A stretch of 6,063 nucleotides of DNA from Micrococcaceae bacterium UBA6021 (GCA_002427975.1 DIZT01000243.1:6368-12430); one strand, 5' to 3'; positions 1 to 6,054 are shown, numbered from the stretch's first letter. Numbers and translations are program-made. The notes: generated by a model from the sequence alone, not told the origin.

Positions 1-30
1 GTGGCTATCGCGTGATTCGCCGGGTGCCCG

Positions 31-558
31 TCATGACTGCCTGACCGGTCGGGACACAGCGCTGCCGCCGGTCTGGCTCGCGGTCTGGCTCATCCGCTGC
101 TTTGCGGTGTTGGTCCCGGCTCCGACCGGGACATGCGCCGTGGCCTTGGCCAGCCCAAACTCCGGCATCCCGTTGTAGACAGCCTCGATCCCGCCCACCG
201 GCACCTGGTACGTCTCATGCCAGACACCGACGTCTCCCGTCCCGGACAGTTCCTTCATAAATCGGCGCCAGGGTTCCAAATGAGGGGACTCCCGATCCGC
301 AGCGAACTTCCGCAAGTGCTCCGGGCTCTCCCAATAGCTGAGCAGCATGGTGGTGCGCCCGAACCACTGCTCGTAGCCGAGCATTCCTGCCGCCGGATCG
401 GCGGCCAGGTGCTGGAGCATCCGCGGCATGGCGGCAGCCACCTTGCCGACGGTCCCGACCTTCCACCACCGGTTCGCCCGCATGCCGATCAGGAAAACAG
501 TTACCGATTCGCGGTCCGGATCAGCAGTGTACCGACCCGGAAATACCTTCTGCGCCAT
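31..558 (-). CDS. DUF4188 domain-containing protein
   Basis: Encodes 175 residues resembling the DUF4188 family, small cytoplasmic proteins expected to adopt a dimeric alpha/beta-barrel (monooxygenase-like) fold. The biochemical role of the family is not established. The core runs from about residue 17 to 147: a beta strand (VTVFLIGMRANRWWK, 19-33), a helix with MPRMLQHLAADP (44-55), the block GYEQWFGRTTMLLSYWESPEHL (61-82), PHLEPWRRF (92-100), and the C-terminal GVWHETYQVP/EAVYNGMP segment (111-132). The last 28 residues are rich in Ser, Thr, Gln and Ala, and look like a disordered tail. The ATG at 558 is supported by an AAGGAG Shine-Dalgarno sequence 5 nt upstream. The gene is divergent from a TetR-type regulator 79 bp away, with repeated operator half-sites between them, so it is the probable regulatory target. 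Family assignment is from recognition of the conserved blocks; function is open. Confidence 0.85.
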   Translation of the reverse strand: MAQKVFPGRYTADPDRESVTVFLIGMRANRWWKVGTVGKVAAAMPRMLQHLAADPAAGMLGYEQWFGRTTMLLSYWESPEHLRKFAADRESPHLEPWRRFMKELSGTGDVGVWHETYQVPVGGIEAVYNGMPEFGLAKATAHVPVGAGTNTAKQRMSQTASQTGGSAVSRPVRQS

Positions 559-563
559 GGGAA

Positions 564-569
564 CTCCTT
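564..569 (-). promoter_or_regulatory. Ribosome binding site of the DUF4188 gene
   Basis: The minus strand reads AAGGAG followed by a 5-nt spacer and the ATG at 558. This is a near-consensus Shine-Dalgarno sequence and it fixes the start of the DUF4188 gene. It contrasts with many other genes of the window, which lack one. Confidence 0.75.
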
Positions 570-587
570 GGGTTCGCCGTTTCCTGC

Positions 588-629
588 CCTTGTTTCATAA
601 CGCCGTTACGAAACAAGGTTATGAAACAA
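588..629. promoter_or_regulatory. Triple half-site operator between DUF4188 gene and tetR
   Basis: Three copies of a 12-nt half-site GTTAyGAAACAA are visible: 590-601 (inverted, reads TTGTTTCATAAC), 605-616 (GTTACGAAACAA) and 618-629 (GTTATGAAACAA). The first two form a dyad spanning 588-618 centred on 603, in which 14 of 15 base pairs match. The first and third are perfect reverse complements with a 16-nt spacer. The second and third are direct repeats with a 13-bp step. The site lies in the divergent promoter region and ends just before the tetR start, so binding there could repress both genes. The assignment to the adjacent TetR protein is inference from position and symmetry. Confidence 0.75.
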
Positions 630-637
630 TGGGCTTC

Positions 638-1213
638 ATGGCAAGACCCGTTGTGCATACCGATTCCCTCAGGCAGGATCTGCTGGCCGTCACGGCCGAG
701 CTGGTGGACCGCGACGGTCCCGCCCGCGTGACCCTGCGGGATGTAGCAGCGGCAGCCCGGACGTCCACCACCGCCGTTTACTCGCTGTTCGGCGGAAAAT
801 CCCAGCTCCTGGCCGCCGTGGTGGACGGCGGGTTCCAGTCATTCCGCGACTCACAGATGGCCGCGGCCCCAGGCGGGCTGCATGGGCTCGGCGTGGCCTA
901 CCGAACCTGGGCGCTGCAGCACCAGGCCCTCTACCGGCTGATGTTCGGTGGCGCCCTGGCCGCCTACGTCGATTGCCAGCCCAGCCCCGAAGCTGCCGCA
1001 GATGCCATGGAACCCCTGAAGGACGCCGTCGCTTCGGCCCAGGCAGCTGGCACCCTGCTGCAGGCACCCGTCGAAATGGTCGCCGTCGCCATCTGGGCAC
1101 AGGTCCACGGCCTGGTGAGCCTGGAACTGGCTCAGATGGGGCCGCCGGAAGCTGACTGGGCCGCGGCCTACACTGCAGCCCTCGACGCCGTCGCCCGCGG
1201 CTGGGCCGCCTGA
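638..1213 (+). CDS. TetR/AcrR-family transcriptional regulator, WHG-type C-terminal domain
   Basis: Encodes 191 residues. The N-terminal TetR DNA-binding domain spans about residues 8-57, with the helix-turn-helix VTLRDVAAAARTSTTAVYSL (31-50) followed by FGGKSQLL. The C-terminal ligand-binding part contains IWAQVHGLVSLEL (152-164), matching the WHG signature of the TetR_C_33 type. The reading frame stays open upstream to 428, but that part is antisense to the DUF4188 gene. I chose ATG 638 because MARPVVH is a typical opening for this subfamily; ATG 629 is the alternative, with AAGG 10 nt ahead. A -10-like AACAAT at 625-630 would make the transcript leaderless from 638. The operator at 588-629 covers the promoter, suggesting autorepression and control of the divergent DUF4188 gene. 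The ligand is unknown. Confidence 0.9.
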   Translation: MARPVVHTDSLRQDLLAVTAELVDRDGPARVTLRDVAAAARTSTTAVYSLFGGKSQLLAAVVDGGFQSFRDSQMAAAPGGLHGLGVAYRTWALQHQALYRLMFGGALAAYVDCQPSPEAAADAMEPLKDAVASAQAAGTLLQAPVEMVAVAIWAQVHGLVSLELAQMGPPEADWAAAYTAALDAVARGWAA

Positions 1214-1258
1214 TACCACGGCGCCTGCGGGTAGACCTTTCGAGGCGCTAATCCGCCC

Positions 1259-1337
1259 GCGACACGCAAAATACCTGACGCTACTGGTATTTCCACCGCG
1301 CCAGGTATTTTGCGAGTCGCCAGGCCGTTTGCGTGTC
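1259..1337. repeat. Composite inverted and tandem repeat element, possible terminator
   Basis: Inverted arms 1259-1277 and 1302-1320 are complementary at 18 of 19 positions around a 24-nt spacer. In units of 19 nt the element holds GACACGCAAAATACCTGAC at 1261-1279 on the plus strand, GACTCGCAAAATACCTGGC at 1300-1318 on the minus strand, and a degenerate copy GACACGCAAACGGCCTGGC at 1319-1337 on the minus strand, directly abutting the second. The spacer also contains a partial copy of the TACC core (GGTATTTCC, 1286-1294). It lies between the convergent ends of tetR (1213) and the SRPBCC gene (1355), where a bidirectional terminator would be expected, but there is no run of T after the stem. A dispersed REP-like chromosomal repeat is an equally good reading. 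The rest of the 1214-1354 gap shows only a weak 6-bp stem (1221-1226/1243-1248). Confidence 0.7.
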
Positions 1338-1354
1338 CTCACCTGGCGCCCGAC

Positions 1355-2039
1355 CTACGCGAAGACCTTTCCGAGGAACCCGCTCCAGGCCTCGGCGGTT
1401 GCTGAAGAGTCGCCGCTGCCGCTGAAGTCGTGGACGGTCATGCCCACCGGAGCGCCGAAGTCATTGCGGCCGAAGAACCGGTACATCGCATCCGACGTCC
1501 GCAGGCCGAGGAAATGCTCGTTGGCGAAGTCCACTTCGCCGGACAGCCGCCCCACGCCGTCGAAATCCAGCTCAACAGCCGAGCCCTGCGCGGCAGAGTC
1601 CACGCCCAACGCCTTCTTCAGGCGTTCGAAACCGTCCGTGGTCTGCGACGCCGCGGGCGCCTGGATGTCAGTGAACACCACCGGCTTGCCGTCGAAATAC
1701 TGCAGGTACTGGCCCAGCGTGTGGAGGTAAAACTCGGTGTGCCGGCTGGCGCCGTCGTACTGCTCGTCCCAGTTGTCCGCGAAAATCCCGCTGTGAACGT
1801 AGTGCAGCCGGGCGCGGCCGCCCTCGAGCGGTGCCAGGACGTGTTCCAACTGGTTGAACCAGCCGCCCGGCCCGTCCATCCGGGAGACGAGATGCGTGGG
1901 GTACTCCTGCACGGTCTTGACGTCCGGCCACTGGTCGGTGGGAAACATCCAGGCGGGGGTCCCGTTGGTCACGGCTTCCCAGACGCGCTCGGGAGTGCCC
2001 GGCAGTTCGGCGTCCTGGACGATCTCAAATTCACGGTTG

Positions 2040-2047
<8 letters not shown>
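1355..2047 (-). CDS. SRPBCC (AHSA1/START-like) domain protein
   Basis: Encodes 230 residues. The N-terminal part (about 7-135) has the pattern of an SRPBCC ligand-binding fold: FEIVQDAELPGTPERVWEAVTNG (7-29) is the usual first strand followed by the helix that closes the cavity. A tryptophan-rich stretch with WFNQLEHV follows, then a long helix near 103-119 (HTEFYLHTLGQYLQYFDG). Residues 136-230 form an additional C-terminal part that I cannot assign. The start at 2047 is set by AAGGAG 7 nt upstream; the frame is open to 2164 but that part overlaps the regulator gene. The start codon overlaps the end of the ArsR gene in ATGACTGA, so the two are co-transcribed and probably translationally coupled. 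Proteins of this type often accompany ArsR regulators; the ligand or substrate is unknown. Confidence 0.82.
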
Positions 2048-2687
<640 letters not shown>

Positions 2688-2693
2688 GCTTCC

Positions 2694-2723
2694 ATGGTGC
2701 CAGCCGACAACTTTTATTGTCAA
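2694..2723 (-). promoter_or_regulatory. Putative arsR promoter with overlapping operator dyad
   Basis: The minus strand shows a perfect -35 hexamer TTGACA (2723-2718), an 18-nt spacer and a weak -10 CACCAT (2699-2694). The ATG at 2687 follows 6 nt later, which would give a leaderless transcript. A dyad GACAA-N6-TTGTC (2706-2721) overlaps the -35 box and spacer, the position expected for an autorepressor site. The motif positions are seen in the sequence; the regulatory reading is inference. Confidence 0.5.
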
Positions 2724-2750
2724 GAACTTTTTTTCCGTCGGTAGTCCGAA

Positions 2751-2808
2751 TCGATGGTTCCCTGCCGGATCGATGATCGTGGACGTCGAGTGTGCAGGGA
2801 ACCGTCGA
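2751..2808. repeat. 58-bp inverted repeat in the arsR / pseudouridine synthase intergenic region
   Basis: Arm 2751-2765 (TCGATGGTTCCCTGC) and arm 2794-2808 (GCAGGGAACCGTCGA) are complementary at 14 of 15 positions, with a 28-nt spacer. The single mismatch would be a G-U pair in RNA. It sits between the two divergent promoters, about 27 bp upstream of the arsR -35 and 35 bp upstream of the -10 of the pseudouridine synthase gene. If both transcripts begin at their start codons the repeat is not transcribed from either, so it would act as DNA, for example as a protein-binding site. Confidence 0.65.
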
Positions 2809-2843
2809 AACCGGCACGCGGCAGTGCCAAGGAATCGGCAAAG

Positions 2844-2849
2844 TAGAAT
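2844..2849 (+). promoter_or_regulatory. -10 element of the pseudouridine synthase gene, leaderless start
   Basis: TAGAAT fits the actinobacterial TANNNT -10 consensus. It is followed by 6 nt and then GTG-ATG at 2856-2861, so transcription should begin at or next to the start codon. No Shine-Dalgarno sequence is present and no clear -35 box is visible. Confidence 0.6.
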
Positions 2850-2855
2850 GGACCG

Positions 2856-3842
2856 GTGATGCAATCCCCCCTCCCTGTGCGCGACGGCGTCAACGCCACC
2901 CGCCTGCGCCTGCCGGACGAGGGGCCCTGGGGCACAGCGATGGACTACATGATGCACCGCTGGGGCCACATCGATCCGCAGGGCATCGAAGGCAGGTTCG
3001 ACGCCGGCGAGATCGTGGGCGAGGGCGGCGTCCCCCTGGACCGGGCCACAAGGCTTGAGGACCACACGTTCATCTGGTACTACCGCACGCTGCCGCCGGA
3101 GACCCGCATCCCGGTGGAGCTGACCATCCTGCACCAGGACGAACACCTCCTCGTGGTGGACAAGCCGCACTTCCTGCCCACCACCCCCGGGGGCACCTAC
3201 ATCCAGGAATCGGCGCTGGTCCGGCTCCGCAATCAGCTCAACCTGCCCGACCTGATCCCCATGCACCGCCTGGACCGGATGACCGCCGGCGTGCTGCTGC
3301 TGTCCACCAATCCCGAAACCCGCGGCAGGTACCAGGTCCTCTTCGAGAAGCGCCAGGTGCAGAAGGAATATGAGTGCGTGTCGGCCGCGGAGCCCGCCGC
3401 CGGCCACCCCGCCGTCGACTTCCCCGTGGTGGTCCGGAACCGGATGACCAAGTCCCGCAGTTACCTGCTTGCCGAAGTGATCGACGGCGAGCCGAACGCG
3501 GAGACCCGGATCGAACGGCTGGAAACGTTCGACGGCGGCGCAACAGGTGGTGCCGCGGGCACCGGCGCCGCCGGCACGGTTGGTGCGCCACGCCTGGCGC
3601 GCTACCGGTTGGAGCCTCATTCCGGGAAAACACACCAACTGCGGGTGCACATGGCTTCACTCGGCCTGGGCATCGTGAACGACGCGTTTTATCCCGACCT
3701 CCTGGATAAGGCTCCGGACGACTACACCAAAGCCTTGCAGCTCCAGGCCCGCGGCATCCGCTTTGTGGACCCCATCAGCAAAAAGCCCGTGGAATACCGC
3801 AGCCGGCTGGAACTCAGCGAGGCTCCTCGAACACGCTGCTGA
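2856..3842 (+). CDS. RluA-family RNA pseudouridine synthase
   Basis: Encodes 328 residues of an enzyme that converts uridine to pseudouridine in rRNA or tRNA; the target site cannot be read from sequence. Residues 25-80 (TAMDYMMHRW..RFDAGEIV) form an S4-like N-terminal region. The catalytic domain begins near 88 with LTILHQDEHLLVVDKPHFLPTTP. The active-site motif HRLDRMTAG (137-145) carries the catalytic aspartate D140, and RLEPHSGKTHQLRVHM is the second conserved block. Between those blocks lies a Gly/Ala/Thr-rich insert at about 228-243. The start is GTG 2856 or ATG 2859; GTG is 6 nt behind TAGAAT, fitting a leaderless mRNA. The gene diverges from arsR and its last 29 bp overlap the end of the macro-domain gene. 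Family assignment is firm, subfamily is not. Confidence 0.93.
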   Translation: MMQSPLPVRDGVNATRLRLPDEGPWGTAMDYMMHRWGHIDPQGIEGRFDAGEIVGEGGVPLDRATRLEDHTFIWYYRTLPPETRIPVELTILHQDEHLLVVDKPHFLPTTPGGTYIQESALVRLRNQLNLPDLIPMHRLDRMTAGVLLLSTNPETRGRYQVLFEKRQVQKEYECVSAAEPAAGHPAVDFPVVVRNRMTKSRSYLLAEVIDGEPNAETRIERLETFDGGATGGAAGTGAAGTVGAPRLARYRLEPHSGKTHQLRVHMASLGLGIVNDAFYPDLLDKAPDDYTKALQLQARGIRFVDPISKKPVEYRSRLELSEAPRTRC

Positions 3843-4344
3843 AGGCGTCAGCCATCTCCGGACTGAACAGCACGAACTCCACCAACTCGAGCGCGCTGGC
3901 CGGATGTGAGGCACCAAACCCTGTGACGGCGTCGTGCGCGGCGCCCGCCACCTGACGCCCCTGCCAGCCGTACACGCCGCCGCCCACGGCCGGGAAGGCG
4001 AGGGACCTGGCGCCGAGCGAATCCGCCAGCCGCAGGCTTTCGCTGAAGCAGGACACCAGCAGAGCCGGGTTGGTCTGCCCGGCATGCCGGTTGGGGCCCA
4101 CGGTGTGGATGACCCAGCGCGCAGGGAGCCCGAACGCGGGAGTGGCCACAGCGGCTCCCGGCGCGAGCCCGTGCGGCAGGTCCGTGTCGCGGAGGTGGCG
4201 GCAAGCTGCCAGCAGCTCAGGCCCCGCAGCCCGGTGGATGGCACCGTCCACGCCACCGCCGCCCAGCAGTGAGGAATTGGCCGCGTTCACGATCGCGTCC
4301 GCGGCACGGGTGGTGATGTCGCCTTGGAGAATCTGGATCCGCAT
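3814..4344 (-). CDS. Macro-domain protein, probable O-acetyl-ADP-ribose deacetylase / ADP-ribosyl hydrolase
   Basis: Encodes 176 residues, almost exactly one macro domain. It starts with the canonical MRIQILQGDIT (GDIT at 8-11), followed by IVNAANSSLLGGGGVDGAIHRAAG (18-41). That block holds the MacroD-type asparagine and aspartate (N20, N23, D33) used for ADP-ribose binding and hydrolysis. The WVIHTVGP strand is at 77-84 and the phosphate-binding loop AFPAVGGGVYGW at 116-127. The family hydrolyses O-acetyl-ADP-ribose from sirtuins and removes ADP-ribose from acidic side chains. In the loop, the common Ser-Thr before GVYG is replaced by Gly-Gly. ATG 4344 is preferred because the macro fold begins there; the frame is open to 4476 without family similarity. 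There is no Shine-Dalgarno sequence; GAAACT lies 6 nt upstream as a weak -10. The 3' end overlaps the convergent pseudouridine synthase gene. Confidence 0.92.
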   Translation of the reverse strand: MRIQILQGDITTRAADAIVNAANSSLLGGGGVDGAIHRAAGPELLAACRHLRDTDLPHGLAPGAAVATPAFGLPARWVIHTVGPNRHAGQTNPALLVSCFSESLRLADSLGARSLAFPAVGGGVYGWQGRQVAGAAHDAVTGFGASHPASALELVEFVLFSPEMADAFSSVFEEPR

Positions 4345-4387
4345 GACGCCAGTTTCGCACCGGAGGACTCTGGATGACAGGCCGGGG

Positions 4388-4400
4388 CAGGAATATCCTG
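4388..4400. promoter_or_regulatory. Possible -10 / 13-bp palindrome upstream of the membrane protein gene
   Basis: CAGGA-ATA-TCCTG is a perfect odd palindrome. It contains TATCCT (4394-4399), a TANNNT-type -10 for the gene starting at 4433. No good -35 is visible. It lies in the 88-bp divergent gap to the macro-domain gene. A palindrome this short can arise by chance. Confidence 0.3.
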
Positions 4401-4421
4401 TGGGTACGCGAGCGCCAAGCT

Positions 4422-4427
4422 GAGGGG
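4422..4427 (+). promoter_or_regulatory. Ribosome binding site of the six-helix membrane protein gene
   Basis: GAGGGG sits 5 nt before the ATG at 4433, a usable Shine-Dalgarno sequence. It supports this start over the next in-frame ATG, at 4532. Confidence 0.6.
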
Positions 4428-4432
4428 AACCC

Positions 4433-5080
4433 ATGGACACGCTCATCGAAATCCCCGGAGACCGCACGGCTGCCAAGTTCGCCTACGCAGCGGCGGGCCT
4501 TGGCGTGGTGGGCGTGGCAACACTCGGCGCCATGTACGCCATCGAGGTGCCAAGGAACGGGCCGTACGTCTTCGGCACCATTAATGACGCCACCGGCGGG
4601 GGTTTCAACCTGGCGATCATTCCTGTGATCCTTCAGGTCCACCGTCGCCTGCGCCGCACGCCCGGCTCGGAGGCGGCCAAATGGCTGGTGGTCGCGGCCA
4701 CTGGCGCAGGATCGGCAAGCTCGTTCCTCCTCGTCGCCAAGAAACTCGATTTCAACGTGTCCACCGGCATCACGGTGGGGGCAATGGTGGTCCAGGCTTG
4801 CTGGTTCCTGCTGGCCCACCGGTCCCTGCTCAAGACGGGCGGCTACCCGCGGGACCTGGCAAAGCTGGGACAATCCATTGGCGGCGCCCTGCTGGTGGCG
4901 TTGCCGCTGGCCGCCCTGGCCGCCGTCGAACAGGCGCCCGCTTGGATCCGCTGGGGCATCGGTGGGGCCGGAATAGTTGTGGGAGCCACCGCGTGGGTGG
5001 CCTGGCCGTACTGGTATTTCCTGGCATCCCGGCACCTCAGCCACCGTCCGGTAACGTCCCGGCACCCAGCAGCACGCTGA
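4433..5080 (+). CDS. Uncharacterised six-helix membrane protein
   Basis: Encodes 215 residues; I do not recognise the family. Hydrophobic stretches suggest six membrane segments at about 17-37, 46-68, 84-103, 109-127, 147-165 and 172-194. Charged connections carry VHRRLRRTPGSEAAK (69-83), KKLDF (103-107) and HRSLLKTGGYPRDLAK (129-144). By the positive-inside rule the first of these would be cytoplasmic, placing both ends in the cytoplasm. The N-terminus (MDTLIEIPGDRTAAK) has no signal peptide, and the C-terminus is a basic, His/Arg-rich tail. There are no catalytic motifs and no cysteine pair. The start has a GAGGGG ribosome binding site. The gene lies 42 bp upstream of the DedA gene on the same strand, which seems to have its own promoter. 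A transporter-like or sensor role cannot be distinguished. Confidence 0.75.
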   Translation: MDTLIEIPGDRTAAKFAYAAAGLGVVGVATLGAMYAIEVPRNGPYVFGTINDATGGGFNLAIIPVILQVHRRLRRTPGSEAAKWLVVAATGAGSASSFLLVAKKLDFNVSTGITVGAMVVQACWFLLAHRSLLKTGGYPRDLAKLGQSIGGALLVALPLAALAAVEQAPAWIRWGIGGAGIVVGATAWVAWPYWYFLASRHLSHRPVTSRHPAAR

Positions 5081-5110
5081 CGTGGCCCCTGCTGCCGCCC
5101 GAAAGTGCGG

Positions 5111-5116
5111 TACTTT
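5111..5116 (+). promoter_or_regulatory. -10 element of the DedA-family gene, leaderless start
   Basis: TACTTT (TANNNT type) is followed by exactly 6 nt and the ATG at 5123, the same geometry as at 2844. No Shine-Dalgarno sequence precedes 5123. It argues for ATG 5123 over the GTG at 5105, which lies upstream of this hexamer. Confidence 0.5.
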
Positions 5117-5122
5117 GTGGCC

Positions 5123-5740
5123 ATGGACTTTGGCAACGCGGACAGCTGGGGGGCGGCGATCTACTTTTGGATCATTCCCCTGGTTCTTGGCGACGCCGTC
5201 TTTCCGCCCATCCCTTCGGAGATGCTGGTAATCACCGGAGGGGCACTATCCGCCGACGGCCGGGCCAACGTCTTCCTGGTGGGCGCACTGGCCGCGGTGG
5301 CGTCCTGGATCGGCGACATGGTGGTGTTCCAGCTTTTCAAGCGCCGGCTCAGCCACGTGCTGGACCGCTGGCGCTGGGGACGGAAAGTCCATCACGGCAT
5401 TCATGAAGGCATCGCCAAGGCCGGCCGTTCCTCCACCTACGGGACAATCATCGGCGCCCGCTTCATTCCCGGCGGGCGGCTGGCGACGTCGGCGGCGGCC
5501 GGCATTGCCGACGTTTCAGCCCGCGGTTTCAGCCTCTGCGCGGGCTTGGGCGCGATCCTCTGGGCGAGCTGGCTGGTTGGCCTGGGCTACTTCACGGGTT
5601 CGGCAACGAAGCTGCCGTTTTGGGCGAGTTCGCTGATCGGGGTGGCGCTGGGCCTGGTGATCGGCGCCGTCGTCGGCATCATTGTCACGCGCCGGCGCGG
5701 CACCCGATCGCCGGTGGATGAGCCCGCGCCCGGCGACTGA
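5123..5740 (+). CDS. DedA-family membrane protein (SNARE-associated/VTT domain)
   Basis: Encodes 205 residues. DedA proteins are inner-membrane proteins; characterised members recycle the undecaprenyl phosphate lipid carrier or translocate phospholipids, and depend on proton motive force. Family blocks visible are FPPIPSEMLVITGGAL (27-42, re-entrant region with E33) and the hallmark GARFIPGGRLATSAAAG (111-127) with R113 and R119. These match the acidic and arginine residues reported as essential in E. coli YqjA/YghB; that mapping is from memory. Membrane segments lie near 10-24, 30-42, 50-70, 105-127, 135-158 and 166-189, ending in a basic, Pro-rich cytoplasmic tail. ATG 5123 is chosen because TACTTT sits 6 nt upstream; the in-frame GTG at 5105 would add six residues. 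It follows the six-helix membrane protein gene by 42 bp, and its stop is 1 nt from that of the convergent 101-residue gene. Confidence 0.88.
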   Translation: MDFGNADSWGAAIYFWIIPLVLGDAVFPPIPSEMLVITGGALSADGRANVFLVGALAAVASWIGDMVVFQLFKRRLSHVLDRWRWGRKVHHGIHEGIAKAGRSSTYGTIIGARFIPGGRLATSAAAGIADVSARGFSLCAGLGAILWASWLVGLGYFTGSATKLPFWASSLIGVALGLVIGAVVGIIVTRRRGTRSPVDEPAPGD

Positions 5741-5741
5741 G

Positions 5742-6047
5742 CTAGATCGGCGCCCAGCGGCCGCGGTTGCGGCGGAGCACCATCAGCGAGCCGGTGAGCG
5801 CAACGCGTTCGACGGCGTCGCGCATCATCGCTGCCGCTTCGCGCGCCTGCTGGTTCTCGCCGTGATATTCGGTGGCTTCCACGAGGAAGCGGAGGTTCAG
5901 CTGCGGTACGCCGCCCGCGATTTCGAGCTGGTTGGACTCCACATGGTGCCGGGTCTCCAGCGCCTCAACCGCGGCGGCCATCACTGCTTCCGGCGGATTG
6001 GCAGGCTTCAGGCCGGTGATTTTCAGGCGGGTCTGGAACGAAGGCAT
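5742..6047 (-). CDS. Conserved-looking 101-residue protein of unknown function
   Basis: Encodes 101 residues, which I do not assign to a named family. The pattern suggests a small alpha/beta fold: strand FQTRLKITGLKP (4-15), helix PPEAVMAAAVEALETR (18-33), strands around HHVESNQLEIAGG and PQLNLRFLVEATE (34-60), helix QQAREAAAMMRDAVERVA (66-83), strand GSLMVLRRNRGRW (86-98). This beta-alpha-beta-beta-alpha-beta order is that of a ferredoxin-like fold (inference). It has no signal peptide, membrane segment or cysteine. ATG 6047 has TAGGGT (6060-6055) 7 nt upstream, fitting a leaderless transcript; GAGGG directly before the ATG is too close to act as a normal ribosome binding site. It converges on the DedA gene with a single base between stops and no obvious terminator. 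Confidence 0.75.
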   Translation of the reverse strand: MPSFQTRLKITGLKPANPPEAVMAAAVEALETRHHVESNQLEIAGGVPQLNLRFLVEATEYHGENQQAREAAAMMRDAVERVALTGSLMVLRRNRGRWAPI

Positions 6048-6054
6048 GCCCTCA

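Noticed and set aside
1..30. The first 30 bases of the window.
   Set aside because: Too short to assign; no terminator or coding signal can be supported.
428..637. N-terminal extension of the TetR gene back to 428.
   Set aside because: It runs antisense through the DUF4188 gene and over the operator. The TetR DNA-binding domain begins normally at MARPVVH (638).
1221..1248. Hairpin GCGCCT/AGGCGC just after tetR.
   Set aside because: A 6-bp stem with a 16-nt loop and no T tract is too weak to call as a separate terminator; the stronger structure is at 1259-1320.
2696..3650. Open frame on the minus strand continuing upstream of arsR through the pseudouridine synthase gene (536 codons in total).
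   Set aside because: The stretch is antisense to a firmly identified RluA-family gene. The absence of stops follows from GC-rich codon use, and the translated part shows no family motif and an abnormal composition.
4345..4476. N-terminal extension of the macro-domain protein to 4476.
   Set aside because: The added residues have no macro-domain similarity and overlap the promoter and start of the divergent membrane protein gene. The fold begins canonically at MRIQILQGDIT.
5726..5753. Possible terminator hairpin GCGCC/GGCGC at the convergent ends of dedA and the 101-residue gene.
   Set aside because: The stem is only 5 bp with a long loop and no T run; such pairs are expected by chance in DNA this rich in G+C.
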